Assembly (NCBI RefSeq): GCF_018729255.1
Contig: NZ_CP076061.1
Location: forward strand, 248,001-312,000
Length of the DNA: 64,000 bases
Direction: 5' to 3'
Source: Cupriavidus sp. EM10
GTDB lineage: Bacteria > Pseudomonadota > Gammaproteobacteria > Burkholderiales > Burkholderiaceae
Within the stretch, counting starts at the first letter, position 1. The number at the start of each line of letters is the position of its first letter. Both the position numbers and the translations under genes were made by a program. The notes below the pieces were generated by a model. The model had not been told where the DNA came from. It was given only the letters and a program-made list of their open reading frames with translations, and did no database searches. Shown here piece after piece: positions 15,432 to 25,393 of this stretch.

Positions 15432-16214
15432 TCAGTCTTCAAAGTTCGGCAAGCGCCTTTCGGCCATGGCTTTCACGCCTTCCGCCAGGTCGGGGCCAGC
15501 GAACTGGATCGCCTGCTCGGCGCTCTCGCGCGAGATGGCGTCGCGGATACGACTGAGCGAGTCGCCCTTCAGCGTCCGGCGCGTGGACTGCAGCGCACGA
15601 GGCGACGAGACGGCCATGTCCCTGGCCAACGCCATCGCCGCCTCGCGTACCTCCGCCTTGGGCACGATGAAGTCCACCAGCCCCAGCTCCCTGGCGCGTA
15701 GCCCATCGATCCGGGTGCCGGTGTACAGCATCCATGCGCCCATCTGCTTGCCGATCAGCGCCGGCAAGGTGTACGAAAGGGCAAAGCCCGGATGGAATCC
15801 CAGCCGGTTGAAGTTGGCGGAGAAGCGAGCCTCGCCGCAAGACACGCGGAAGTCCGCCGCCAGCGCCAACCCCAGGCCTCCCCCCACAGCAGGCCCCTCG
15901 ATGGCGGCCACAATCGGCTTGCCGAAGCTGAAGATGCGCAGTGCCTCCAGGTAGATCGGGTTGATGCGCGACGCACTGCGCGGTGCGGCGGCGCCATTGC
16001 GCCGGGAAAAATCCGCACCCGCGCAGAACGCGCTGCCATCGGCCTGCAGCACCACCGCGCGGCAGGTCTTGTCGGCCTGCAGGCGGTCCAGCTCGTCCGC
16101 GATCTGGGCAATCATGTCCACATCGAAGTAGTTATGCGGCGGGCGATTCAGTTCGATGATGGCAACGTGGCCATCGCGGCGTGTGACGATCGCTTGATCC
16201 AGTGTCTCAGACAT
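15432..16214 (-). CDS. enoyl-CoA hydratase/isomerase
   Basis: A 260-residue crotonase-fold enzyme. The oxyanion-hole segments are FCAGADF (about residues 66-72) and IEGPAVGGGLGLALAADFR (about 107-125). It would hydrate an enoyl-CoA produced by the adjacent dehydrogenases. The ATG at 16214 overlaps the preceding gene by 8 bases (ATGTCTGA), indicating translational coupling. The catalytic glutamates of true hydratases are not obvious, so an isomerase or another crotonase activity is possible. Confidence 0.87.
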   Translation of the reverse strand: MSETLDQAIVTRRDGHVAIIELNRPPHNYFDVDMIAQIADELDRLQADKTCRAVVLQADGSAFCAGADFSRRNGAAAPRSASRINPIYLEALRIFSFGKPIVAAIEGPAVGGGLGLALAADFRVSCGEARFSANFNRLGFHPGFALSYTLPALIGKQMGAWMLYTGTRIDGLRARELGLVDFIVPKAEVREAAMALARDMAVSSPRALQSTRRTLKGDSLSRIRDAISRESAEQAIQFAGPDLAEGVKAMAERRLPNFED

Positions 16215-17328
16215 GATTCGCGGTTCCTTCGGCATGGTTTTGGGGGCTCGGCAGCGTACGAGCAGTCAGATGCGGCCAGAACTCCGACGAGCCGGCCTGG
16301 ATAAAGGCCATGCCAAGGCGCTCGGCCCATTCCGTGCTGCTGCCCGCCTCGGCGCGCCACGCCCACAGCCGGCGCGTGGCAAAGTTCAGCGGATATTCGT
16401 AGGTAAAGCCGATGGCGCCATGCACCTGGTGCGCAATGGACGCCCCGGTACGTACGGCGTCGCTCGCGGTCACCTTGGCGACCGCCGCGCTGAATTCCGC
16501 CTGGGCCGCGCTGTCCTGCGACATGGCCGGCAGATCGCGCAGCGCCGCGGTTGCGGCGGCATAGGAGCAAGCCACCTCGCCCGCCAGTACGGCGAGCTGC
16601 TGCTGGATTGCCTGGTTCTTGCCGATCGGCTTGCCAAACTGCACGCGATCCTTGACGTACTGCACCGCCAGGTCGAGCGTGTATTCCAGCGCGCCGGCCA
16701 ACTGCGTGGCGGTGGCCGCGGCATAGAACACTTCCAGCGGACGAGGCAGGTCCGCGATGCCGGCCGTCAGCACGTGCGCCACGGGCGCGTAGTCCAGCAC
16801 CACCGTGTCGGACGGCAACGATGCGGCATCGGCCTTGTGTTCGACCTGCACGCCAGCGCCGCGGGCATCCACCAGGCAGATCTGGTTGCCCACCTCGATG
16901 ACGAGCCAATGCGCATGGCGCGCCCACTTCACCGCCTTTATCGTGCCAGCCACGCTGGATGGTGTCCCTGCATCGTCGCAGTGCAACATCAACGGCCGTG
17001 TCTGGGCGCCGGCGGCCAGCGCAAATACGCCATCGGCCGCCAGGTCCAGTCCGCATCGCGATGCCAGATACTGGCCCACCACCGCCTGGGCGAGCGGCAC
17101 CGGCGCCTGCGTATAGCCCGTCTGGTAAAAGAGTGGCTGAGCGTCCAGCCACGCGGCCTCGATGCCGCCATGCACCTCGCGGCAGAGGATCTTTGTCATG
17201 CCGGCCTCGGCTATGGTTTGCCACAGCGCCTGCGCAAACGCTCCGGCCTCGACGGCGGTCAGCAGTTCGCGGCTCACCTCGTTGCCAAGCAACCGCTTGA
17301 CGGTTTCTTCGATCATGTTGTCGCTCAT
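16207..17328 (-). CDS. acyl-CoA dehydrogenase (second, divergent subunit)
   Basis: A 373-residue flavoprotein of the acyl-CoA dehydrogenase superfamily. The C-terminal four-helix domain is best conserved, with VQYVKDRVQFGKPIGKNQAI and the family signature QVHGAIGFTYEYPLN. The N-terminal half is more divergent. Such short, divergent paralogues are commonly found next to a canonical dehydrogenase and may form a heteromer with it, as in the steroid and pimeloyl systems. Its ATG overlaps the stop of the upstream dehydrogenase (ATGA), so the pair is translationally coupled. Confidence 0.88.
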   Translation of the reverse strand: MSDNMIEETVKRLLGNEVSRELLTAVEAGAFAQALWQTIAEAGMTKILCREVHGGIEAAWLDAQPLFYQTGYTQAPVPLAQAVVGQYLASRCGLDLAADGVFALAAGAQTRPLMLHCDDAGTPSSVAGTIKAVKWARHAHWLVIEVGNQICLVDARGAGVQVEHKADAASLPSDTVVLDYAPVAHVLTAGIADLPRPLEVFYAAATATQLAGALEYTLDLAVQYVKDRVQFGKPIGKNQAIQQQLAVLAGEVACSYAAATAALRDLPAMSQDSAAQAEFSAAVAKVTASDAVRTGASIAHQVHGAIGFTYEYPLNFATRRLWAWRAEAGSSTEWAERLGMAFIQAGSSEFWPHLTARTLPSPQNHAEGTANHV

Positions 17329-18464
17329 CGCAGCCCCAGTCCTTTCGCAATGATCCCGCGCAGAATTTCTCGCGTGCCGCCGCGCAGCGAGAACGATGGC
17401 GCCGCCAGCGTCACCAGGTTCAGCACCTGGTCGAATTCGCTGCCGTCGCCCAGCCTGTCCGGAAACACCTCGTAGGCGATATCGGGCAACGACTGCTCCA
17501 GCAGAGCGCCCTGGTCCTTGACGATGGATGCGGCCAGCGACGGATCCTGCCCCTGGGCCATCATCAGCGCGATACCCTGCGACATCTGCCGCAAGGTGGC
17601 GTAGCGGGCGATCACCTTGCCAATTGCCACGGCCTGCTGGCGGTTGTCGCTGTCCGCCGCGTCCAGCATTTCCAGCAGCAGTTGGGTGCTGCTCAGAAAG
17701 CGCTCTGCGCCCGACCGCTCGTACTTCAGTTCGTTGATGACCTGATCCCAGCCCTTGCCCTCTTCGCCCACCAGGTGGTCGTCGGGCACGAACACATCGT
17801 CGAGAATCACCTCGTTGAAGATGCGCGTGCCCAGTTGCGAGACGATGGGACGCACCTCCACGCCAGGCCGGTCCATTTCGATGAAGATCTGGCTCATGCC
17901 GGCGTGGCGGTTCTCTCCACGCTCGCTGGTACGCACCAGGGCCACCATGTAGTGCGCGTGATGCGCACCGGATGTCCACACCTTCCGTCCGTTGATCTTC
18001 CAACCGCCCTCCACCTTGGTGCCCCGCGTACGGATCGACGCAAGGTCCGATCCCGAATCCGGTTCGCTCATGCCGATGCAGATGAATGCCTCGCCCTGGC
18101 GGATCTGGGGGATAATGGCGGGAGCAAGCTTGTCCCGGCTGTAGCGGATCAGCAGTGGCCCCATTTGCCGGTCGGCAGCCCAGTGAGCGCCCATCGGCGC
18201 CCCCACGGCCAGCAGCTCTTCAAGCATCACGTACCGCTCCAGCATGCTTTTGCCACCGCCACCGGCTTCGGTCGGCCAGGTCATGCCCAGCCAGCCCTTT
18301 TCGCCCATCTTTTTCGAGAAGGCCGGGTCGCGGCCCGACCAGTTGTGCGCCCGATCCACACGCGAATACTTCGTCATGTGCGCCTTGGCAAACTCCCTGA
18401 CCTCCTCCCGGAGCGCCTCGCATTCCGGCGGCAAATCCCCCACCGCGATGTGCAACGTATCCAT
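17325..18464 (-). CDS. acyl-CoA dehydrogenase
   Basis: A 379-residue FAD-dependent acyl-CoA dehydrogenase oxidising an acyl-CoA to the enoyl-CoA. It shows GMSEPDSGSDLASIRTRG (flavin and substrate loop), WKINGRKVWTSGAHHAHY and the C-terminal FSLRGGTREILRGIIAKGLG. The start at 18464 (MDTLHIAVGDLPPECEALRE) fits the family; the open frame runs 700 bases further but that part is the shadow of the divergent gene. First gene of the operon; its 72-base divergent promoter region is shared with the CoA-transferase. Confidence 0.9.
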   Translation of the reverse strand: MDTLHIAVGDLPPECEALREEVREFAKAHMTKYSRVDRAHNWSGRDPAFSKKMGEKGWLGMTWPTEAGGGGKSMLERYVMLEELLAVGAPMGAHWAADRQMGPLLIRYSRDKLAPAIIPQIRQGEAFICIGMSEPDSGSDLASIRTRGTKVEGGWKINGRKVWTSGAHHAHYMVALVRTSERGENRHAGMSQIFIEMDRPGVEVRPIVSQLGTRIFNEVILDDVFVPDDHLVGEEGKGWDQVINELKYERSGAERFLSSTQLLLEMLDAADSDNRQQAVAIGKVIARYATLRQMSQGIALMMAQGQDPSLAASIVKDQGALLEQSLPDIAYEVFPDRLGDGSEFDQVLNLVTLAAPSFSLRGGTREILRGIIAKGLGLR

Positions 18465-18536
18465 GTTTATCCTTACTTGCTTGCGAACAAGCAAAACTTT
18501 ATAGTCCAACCATCGAATTCGCTCTAGGTAATTACG

Positions 18537-19747
18537 ATGAGAAGCCAGACCACCCCGACCCCAGACGATGCGACAACCGGCAGGGCACAGGACGCACCGG
18601 CCCGCACGGGGCCGCTTGCGGGCATCCGCGTACTGGATCTGACGGCGGTGGTACTTGGCCCCGTTGCGACGCAGGTGCTGGCGGACTATGGCGCCGAGGT
18701 CATCAAGGTGGAGCCGCCCGAAGGCGACCTGATGCGGGCCAATGGTGTGAGTCGCACACCCGGCATGAGCTCGACGTTCATGAACATCAACCGCAACAAG
18801 AGTTCGGTATGCGTCGACCTCAAGACCGACTCGGGCAAGGCGGCGCTGCGGCAGCTCATCGGCAACAGCGACGTGCTGGTGCACAACATTCGTGTCAAGG
18901 CGATCGAGCGGCTGGGCTTTGGCTACGACGCTGTGGCGCAGATGAATCCGGGCATCATCTACTGTGCCGCCACAGGCTTTGGCGAGGGCGGCGCCTTCGC
19001 CGGCCAGCCGGCGTTCGACGACATCATCCAGGGAGCATGCGGCCTGGCCCATCTGGTGGGCCATGAAACCGGCGTGCCGGACTACCCCCCACATTGCTCG
19101 CGGACAAGATTGCGGGCCTGGCCACCGCCAATGCCATCCTGGGCGCCCTGGTGCACAAGGCACGCACCGGTGAAGGCCAGTACGTCGAGGTACCGATGTT
19201 CGAGACCATGGTCGCTTTCACGATGACGGAGCATCTGGGCGGCCACGGCTTTCATCCGGCCATCGGCGATGCCGGCTATGCCCGCCTGCTCAAGGGCGGG
19301 CGCAAGCCATCACCGACGCGGGACGGCTATATCGCCGTGCTGCCCTACACCGAGCAGCACTGGAAATCATTCTTCCATCGCTTCGGACGCGGCGAATTCA
19401 TCGACCAGTTCAATATAAGTAGCCGCATCGAGCGCAACAAGAATATCCAGGCCATCTATGCGGAATTGCGCAAGATCACCGTGCAGTTCACGACCCGGGA
19501 AATGATGGACGTCTGCCGGGAGATGGATATCCCCGTGGCCGAGATGTACTCCATCCACACAATCCAGACGCATCCACAAGTGCAAAGCACTGGCTTGTTC
19601 CAGACCATGACGCATCCCACGGAAGGGGACATCGTCACGACGCGCCCGACTGCATTGTTCTCTCGGACACCGGCATCAATTTACAAACCGGCTCCAAGAC
19701 TGGGGGAGGATACGGAAAGGGTACTGAAAGGCGAGCCCAAGCAATAG
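18537..19747 (+). pseudogene. CaiB/BaiF-type CoA-transferase (single frameshift)
   Basis: A class III CoA-transferase moving CoA between carboxylic acids. It reads LAGIRVLDLTAVVLGPVATQ, YGAEVIKVEPPEGD, and the catalytic aspartate region QPAFDDIIQGACGLAH. At the C6 run 19085-19090 one base is missing; the next frame resumes as TLLADKIAGLATANAIL and continues to the normal C-terminus. Total length would be about 403 residues. Everything else is well conserved, so this may be a sequencing error. Divergent from the acyl-CoA dehydrogenase operon, where it would activate the substrate. Confidence 0.85.
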
Positions 19748-20235
19748 CTAAGCGGCCACATGTCGCTCAGTAGGGCTCCCGTTGCTGGCGAAGCGCGGCA
19801 CAAACTGTGAAATCCGTACGTCATTGATCGGCCAGGAACGGTCACTGCGAACGTACCCCCAAAACGGGTATTCAGTTCTCGGGTACTATCGACGTGCCCG
19901 ATTGCAGGGCCCCCGTTCCCGCGCCGGAAGCCGTTACAGAGACATTTCCGCATCCGGTGGTCTTGCAGCTTGCTTGGACTACGACACGCCGGAGGGGGTA
20001 CGCAAGGTGAAAGTACGGGCTGCAAATACTGGCTACATGCTAAGACGCTGGAATGTCGACTGCTCACCGGACCACAGTCTACGGGTCCACAATTCGCGCT
20101 CTGGCTTGCTGATCCGCTAGCGTTGTATGGCGCCGACAGCGCCCCACTCGCGCCAGGTTACGTAAACCCGAAGGCGGACGGGAAGCAGCGGACAGTGAAG
20201 GCAATGTAAGCAGTAATCGCGGATAATTGCATGAT
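19748..20235. other. intergenic stretch before recombinase copy 2
   Basis: No convincing gene. A frame at 19970-20209 has an odd Trp/Leu-rich middle but no family match or ribosome site. The AAGCGGCC motif soon after the CoA-transferase stop recurs after recombinase copy 3. Confidence 0.4.
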
Positions 20236-20739
20236 CAAGCACCATCGACATTCACATTACTTCTGGTCGGTGTATCGAGCCGAGCCGGTTGACGATGAGA
20301 ATTCACTCTGAACTTATCGACAATGCAAGCTTGGACTGCGTTTCTTATGCGGATGCTTCTCCTCGTCACCGCGATAGTCCTGGTGGCAATTGCATCGAGA
20401 TCGATCTATCTGCGTGTCCACTCGCCGTCGTTGTCTGAGGCTCAAGAGGACGAGAACGTTTATCGTGAGATGGCAGATTGCGAAGGCCAACGTGGACAGG
20501 CGCCGCATTCGAAAGACAACGTCCTCACAACCATTAGTTGTTTGAAGTCCTGACTTCAAACGGATCTTTCCGGTCTCTGACAGCGACATTTCTGAGCGAT
20601 CAAGATGCGGCTCCAACACTGATAGCGCAGAGTCGTTCGTGCCCTGTTCGGGCGATGCGAAGTTGATCAGTTAAGTTCATGATCCATGGACGCGAGTGCC
20701 TCGAACCAGTTCACTGAGCACTCCACACCAGGAGCAACC

Positions 20740-21033
20740 ATGAACTACATCGAGCCAGTTACATGCAAGTGCGGTGTCAAGGTCCAGATCCACGAGTATC
20801 TGATGGACCTTGGGGAGGATGAGCCGCTAGATCGGGGCTACTGCCCGATGTGCAGCCGCTTTTTGTTTGAGATGGAGCATCCTGGAATACTGGTCACCGA
20901 GATCATTCTCCCTGGGGATCGGACCAAATGCGGGGACGGTGATCGCCATCTGGGGCTGCCTTTAGGGTATGACGATGAGGACTGGCCATTTCCCACACTG
21001 GCCGAACTGCTTCGGCGACAGCAGGGGCGATGA
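20740..21033 (+). CDS. zinc-ribbon protein of the recombinase unit (copy 2)
   Basis: 97 residues, identical to copy 1 except R13K and a P-to-L change near residue 77 (LGLPLGYDDED). Other differences are silent. The C-K-C and C-P-M-C zinc ligands are retained. AGGAG precedes the ATG. Same position 50 bases before the recombinase. Function unknown. Confidence 0.75.
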   Translation: MNYIEPVTCKCGVKVQIHEYLMDLGEDEPLDRGYCPMCSRFLFEMEHPGILVTEIILPGDRTKCGDGDRHLGLPLGYDDEDWPFPTLAELLRRQQGR

Positions 21034-21083
21034 TGCATTTTGAGGCGCACACTGGCTCTCCCTTCATCTGAAAGGAGACCATC

Positions 21084-21710
21084 ATGGAAGCCACCGCCAT
21101 CCACCGGACGCGCCCGGTTCCATGGAACAAGGGACGACTTACCGGTCAGAAGCCGCCTCTGAAATTGAACGAGATATGGGCAATACGAACGCGACTCCAG
21201 CTCACCTCAAACGTGCGCGAACTGGCACTGTTCAACTTGGCTATCGACAGCAAGTTGCGGGCGTGTGACCTAACTCGTTTGCGCGTTCAGGACATTTGCG
21301 TTGGCAGCCAGGTCGGCACCCGCGCAACAGTAATGCAGCAGAAGACGCACCATCCCGTACAGTTCGAAATCACGGAACAAGCACGGGCGAGCGTTGAATG
21401 CTGGATCCGAGCTCGCGGGCTACGGCTCGGCGACTACCTTTTTCCGAGCCGGCTGCATTCCTCCCCGCATTTGTCGACACGACAGTATGCACGGATCGTC
21501 CACCGGTGGGTTGCCTCCATCGGCCTGGACGATTCGGCTTATGGAACGCATTCGATCCGCCGCACCAAGGCGTCGCTGATCTATCGGCGCACCAAGAACT
21601 TGCGCGCTGTCCAACTGCTCCTCGGACATACCAAGCTCGAAAGCACTGTGCGCTATCTTGGCATCGAGGTTGACGACGCGCTTGAAATAGCAGAACAGAC
21701 TGAAGTGTAG
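21084..21710 (+). CDS. short tyrosine recombinase (copy 2)
   Basis: 208 residues with all catalytic positions (R59, K87, H156, R159, H182, Y191) intact. It differs from copy 1 by one residue (V110A) and several silent changes such as ACG/ACA, GTC/GTT and GGG/GGA third positions. This pattern shows purifying selection rather than very recent copying of a dead unit. Ribosome site AAAGGAG. Confidence 0.9.
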   Translation: MEATAIHRTRPVPWNKGRLTGQKPPLKLNEIWAIRTRLQLTSNVRELALFNLAIDSKLRACDLTRLRVQDICVGSQVGTRATVMQQKTHHPVQFEITEQARASVECWIRARGLRLGDYLFPSRLHSSPHLSTRQYARIVHRWVASIGLDDSAYGTHSIRRTKASLIYRRTKNLRAVQLLLGHTKLESTVRYLGIEVDDALEIAEQTEV

Positions 21711-21753
21711 ATAGGGAAAGTTAGCCGGCCAGCGGTCGCTTGCCGGCCATAAG

Positions 21754-22309
21754 GGACATTGCTATCGCAGTCTGCCAGCGGCTCTTGCCAAGACGTTACC
21801 CGACATATACGTTGGTCAACACAAAGACCACGTCGCAGCGACGTGGCGGTGAGTTTTAGTATCGAGTTCGTCGCCCCCTCCGAGTCAAACGGCCCTCTTT
21901 CAGCGATCGAAGGTCGGCAAGAAGCACTTCCAAGACTCGCGCGCCAAAGGTGCCGGTGCCGTTGGCGACGGTCTTCACTGACCGGCGCGCCCCATCGCCT
22001 TGCGCTGTATCAACGGCGACCTCGCATCCAGACAAGAGATTTCGAGCAAAAAATCGGAAACCGCTTCTGGGGGAAAGCAGCTCTTACTAGGCAAAGACAA
22101 CTTAACCGCGGCCTGCGCTCAGTTCGAACGCCATAGCAAGGAGCAGGCGTTCTATGTTGCGAAGGCCCGCCCTTTCCGTTCCGGCCCTAACAATGGACAG
22201 AGTTAGCTGTACAGACTCTGTGCTGGATCAAGTCGAAGGTAGGTCCAATGTTTAAGGTTTGTAGAGGGGTCAGCTTGGCTGCGCCCCAAAGGGAGAAAGG
22301 AGGTAACCT
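21754..22309. other. intergenic stretch
   Basis: It holds an FNR-like box at 22000-22013. No gene is recognised; open frames (for example from 21759) have no ribosome site or family match. A strong AAAGGAGGTAACCT ribosome site at the end belongs to the next gene. Confidence 0.4.
22000..22013. promoter_or_regulatory. FNR-like box
   Basis: TTGCGCTGTATCAA, whose complement is TTGAT-N4-CGCAA. It stands 296 bases before the next start, farther than the other boxes, so its target is unclear. Confidence 0.45.
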
Positions 22310-22690
22310 ATGTTGGCAACCATACTTTCGCTGGTGTTTGTCGCATCTGTCTTTGCTACAGCGATTTCGCTCGATTCGCATGAGCAGAATGGAAACGATG
22401 CCCCGAGACTGACCGATGAGCGAGGCTATGTCGCTTCCGCGACGTGCCAACAGAACTTGGATCCCATTGAGTTTTCTCGTTTCACATGTGGCCCAGTGCC
22501 GCTCGAACATCCCCTCATGGTCGATCCGCTAGTCGAGCGTCAAAAGAATGGCGAAGGCTGCGATGCATTCTTCAACGACAAGCGGATGGAAGTTGGGAGC
22601 CGCGACGTGGGCGTCATCGGTTGTGAGGCAACAGCCACCCCACGCGAGAGATACAGCGTTCCGCCCCTTGACGGGGCATCGTCGCAATGA
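22310..22690 (+). CDS. hypothetical exported protein
   Basis: A 126-residue protein with a hydrophobic N-terminus (MLATILSLVFVASVFATAIS) that looks like a signal peptide or anchor. The mature part is polar with four cysteines, possibly two disulfides. The start is supported by an exceptionally strong ribosome site, AAAGGAGGTAACCT, just before the ATG. No family recognised. It converges on the P-type ATPase gene. An FNR-like box lies further upstream, so low-oxygen control is possible. Confidence 0.5.
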   Translation: MLATILSLVFVASVFATAISLDSHEQNGNDAPRLTDERGYVASATCQQNLDPIEFSRFTCGPVPLEHPLMVDPLVERQKNGEGCDAFFNDKRMEVGSRDVGVIGCEATATPRERYSVPPLDGASSQ

Positions 22691-22797
22691 ATGCCAAACC
22701 AGAAATCGCTTCTCCGGATGTGCTTCGCCCAAATCGATGCGCCGCAGTTCGGGCGCCCATCGCCCGATGCTCAAATACCAGCGGGATCTCATGCCCG

Positions 22798-25088
22798 CTA
22801 TGGCTCAATTTTCTCGACTGCGTGATACAGCTCGTCTTCCTGCGCGCAATGCAGGCGGACAACCGTTTCAAGCGCGTACAACGAGCGCTGTATGTGACGC
22901 ACGGCCTCACTGCTCGGACCATGATCCGGCAACGCAGCGATGGCCTTGTCCAGTCCCGAAGTCAGTCGAAATATTTCACGGTGCATGCCACTCATCGCTG
23001 CCATCGGATCCTCCCCGCCGAGCAACTGCGCGACATCCGGGTAGAGGTGAAGATCGTCCTTGCGTTCGTGCGGCACCAGCACCTCGCTCAGAGACCGGTT
23101 CAGCGCGTGCAACTCGGAGCGCGCCGTCTCGCCGCTCAAAGTCGGTAAGGTGTCGGCCACCACGCGAATCCTGTCCATGATTGGCTCCAGCAACGCATGC
23201 TCCGCCCTCAGATGGCCCACAACTTCGGGGGCCAATGTTGCTTTTCGCTCCTGGCGCGCGGGTACTGCAGCGCGTAGCGCCATCAGGATGGCCAACACAT
23301 CGATCGCCTCCTGAAGAATCGCGCCTTCCAGGGGCGGCAACACACCAAGGCCCGCCGCGACCATCGCGCCCAGGGAAAGCACCATGCCCAATACCGCGCT
23401 CTGCTTTGCGATCCGCAGCGTGCGACGTGCGATCCGCACCCCGTCAACCAGATTATCCAGGCGGTCCACCAGCAGCACCACGTCCGCCACCTCCGAAGCC
23501 GAGGCCGCGCCGCGAGCGCCCATCGCGACACCAACATCAGCGGCGGCCAGGGCAGGCGCATCGTTGACACCGTCTCCCACCATAATGACCAGCCCATCCT
23601 GTCGGGCGGCCCGAATCCGCTCGAGTTTCTGAGCCGGCGATTGTGTCGCATAGACCTCCTCGACACCTAGCATTGCTCCCAGGGCTTCAGCCAGATCCTG
23701 CCGGTCCCCTGTCAGCATGGCCTGTCGCGCAAATCCCTCGCGCCGCAAAAGCCGCAATGCACGAGGGGTCTCAGCCCGTATAGCATCCGCCAGTGCCAGG
23801 ATGCCAACCAGTTGACCATCGACGGCCACGAACACTGCCGACATGCCGCCCATGCGGATACGCTGGTCTATCGCGCAGGCCCAGGGGGCAGACTGGCATC
23901 ACCGACCACATAGGCGCTGGAACCCATCCTGACCAAACGACCGTCGACAATCCCCTCGACGCCTGCGCCGGCCTGCTCTTTCACACCCGCTGGCGTGGCA
24001 AGCGCCATGCCACGCTCGCGCGCGGTCGTCATCAGCGCATCGGAGATCACATGCGACGATCCCTGACCTAGCGATGCAGCAAGGCCCAGCAGCGTCTCGG
24101 TCGACTCGCCCGGCGCGCTAGCCATCTCGGCAAGCCGCGCCGCACCGCGGGTAAGTGTGCCGGTCTTGTCGAAGAACAGGATGCTGGCGCGCGCCAGGCG
24201 TTCCATCGCGCCGCCGCCCTTCACCAGTACACCGTGGCTTGCGCAACGCGACAATCCGGACACCACGGCAACCGGTACACCCAGAATCAGCGGACACGGC
24301 GTGGCCACGACCAGTACGGCCAGCACGCGCAAGGCGTCTCCGCTCCATAGCCAACTGGCACCCGCGACGGCCAGCGCCACAACGATGAAGTACAAGGCAT
24401 AACGATCGGCTAGGCGCGTCAGCGGGCTGCGTTCGGCCTGTGCCGCGGCGACCATACGCAGAATTCCGGCAAACGTACTCTCCGACGCCGTGGCACGCGC
24501 AACCATTTCCAGCACGGAACCGGCGTTCAGCACACCGCTGCAAACGGCTTCCCCAGCAGCCCGCTGCTGGATTGTGGCCTCTCCCGTCAGGGCAGATTCA
24601 TCAAGATCGCCGGCGCAGGCCAACACACCGTCGACGGGCAGCACCTCGCCATGCCGCACCAGAAGCCGATCGCCTGGGCGAACCTCATTCACGCCCACGG
24701 ACACCCAATTGCCTTGTTCCTGTCGGATAGCCTGGCGAGGAGCATGCCGGAGCAATGCGGTCATCTCACGCTGCGCCCGGAACTGCGCGTAGTCTTCCAG
24801 CGCACGGCCACTGGCCAGCATCAGCGAGATAACGGCCGCCACGAAAAATTCGCCGAGACTCAGCGCAACGACCACCGACGCCAGGGCCAGCAGATCCACA
24901 CCGGTTTCCTTGCGAAACACGGCCTTGGCGCTCGTGACGGTGAGCGCGATGACGTTGGGCAACGTCCCGAGCAGCCAGACGCCGTCGGCGACGGTATCCC
25001 CGAACCACGCCCGCGCGACAAATCCACCCGCAAGCGTGACGGCCGAAAACACTGTTCCGGCGCTATTGACCATTCTGGCACCCGACAT
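22798..25088 (-). pseudogene. P1B-type metal ATPase with C-terminal hemerythrin domain (single frameshift)
   Basis: An inner-membrane metal-transport ATPase. It shows the actuator LTGEAT, the membrane metal motif TPCP (VVATPCPLILGVPVAVVSG), the phosphorylation site DKTGTLT and the hinge GDGVNDAP. After the last membrane pair it continues into a hemerythrin-like four-helix domain with HAE/H-x-x-x-E type iron ligands (EHALLEP, HERKDDLHLYP, GMHREIF, HCAQEDELYH). TPCP plus a hemerythrin tail is the P1B-5 (Nia) type, linked to Ni/Fe in Sinorhizobium. The N-terminal metal-binding domain is absent. One base is missing in the G5 run 23884-23888. Restored length about 763 residues. Confidence 0.85.
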
Positions 25089-25393
25089 CCTGATCTTGCC
25101 CCCAGTACATGACAGCTCGCGCCTTCCTCAGCGCACACCATGCCTGGCTCACGCGCTAACAGCGACGGCGGGACGTTTTCCCTCTTCAAGATACATGGTC
25201 CACACCGACGCGCCTACGATTGTGTCCGCTATCCGCATCATGAGATTTATGCTACGAATCATTCGCATTTCGTCTCACACCTTCGCTGGACTTGCGGATC
25301 AACTGGACTGGCCTCCGTGCACATGGTCTGAAATAGACCATGCGCTGGCTGCGCGCCGCCAGCCGGCCGTCCGCGAGGGCTGCGCACGGCGTG
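25089..25393. other. intergenic stretch with a dyad
   Basis: Between two minus-strand genes. CATGGTCT and its complement AGACCATG flank GAAAT at 25322-25342. It could be an operator or a weak stem-loop. No gene is seen. Confidence 0.4.

Larger units (their letters stand above)
20236..21753 (+). mobile_element. recombinase unit, copy 2
   Basis: Same 1478-bp core as copy 1 (20272-21749) plus 36 bases on the left beginning CAAGCACCATCG and TAAG on the right, both shared with copy 3. No inverted repeats or target duplication are visible. It separates the catabolic cluster from the stress island, so it may have taken part in their assembly. It also contains the dyad (20540-20561) and the doubtful 76-codon frame (20323-20553). 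Confidence 0.8.

Noticed and set aside
16207..18003. A 598-residue second dehydrogenase
   Set aside because: The part before 17328 overlaps the first dehydrogenase in another frame and has no family match.
17325..19163. A 612-residue acyl-CoA dehydrogenase
   Set aside because: The extra N-terminal part is the antisense shadow of the CoA-transferase; the family start is at 18464.
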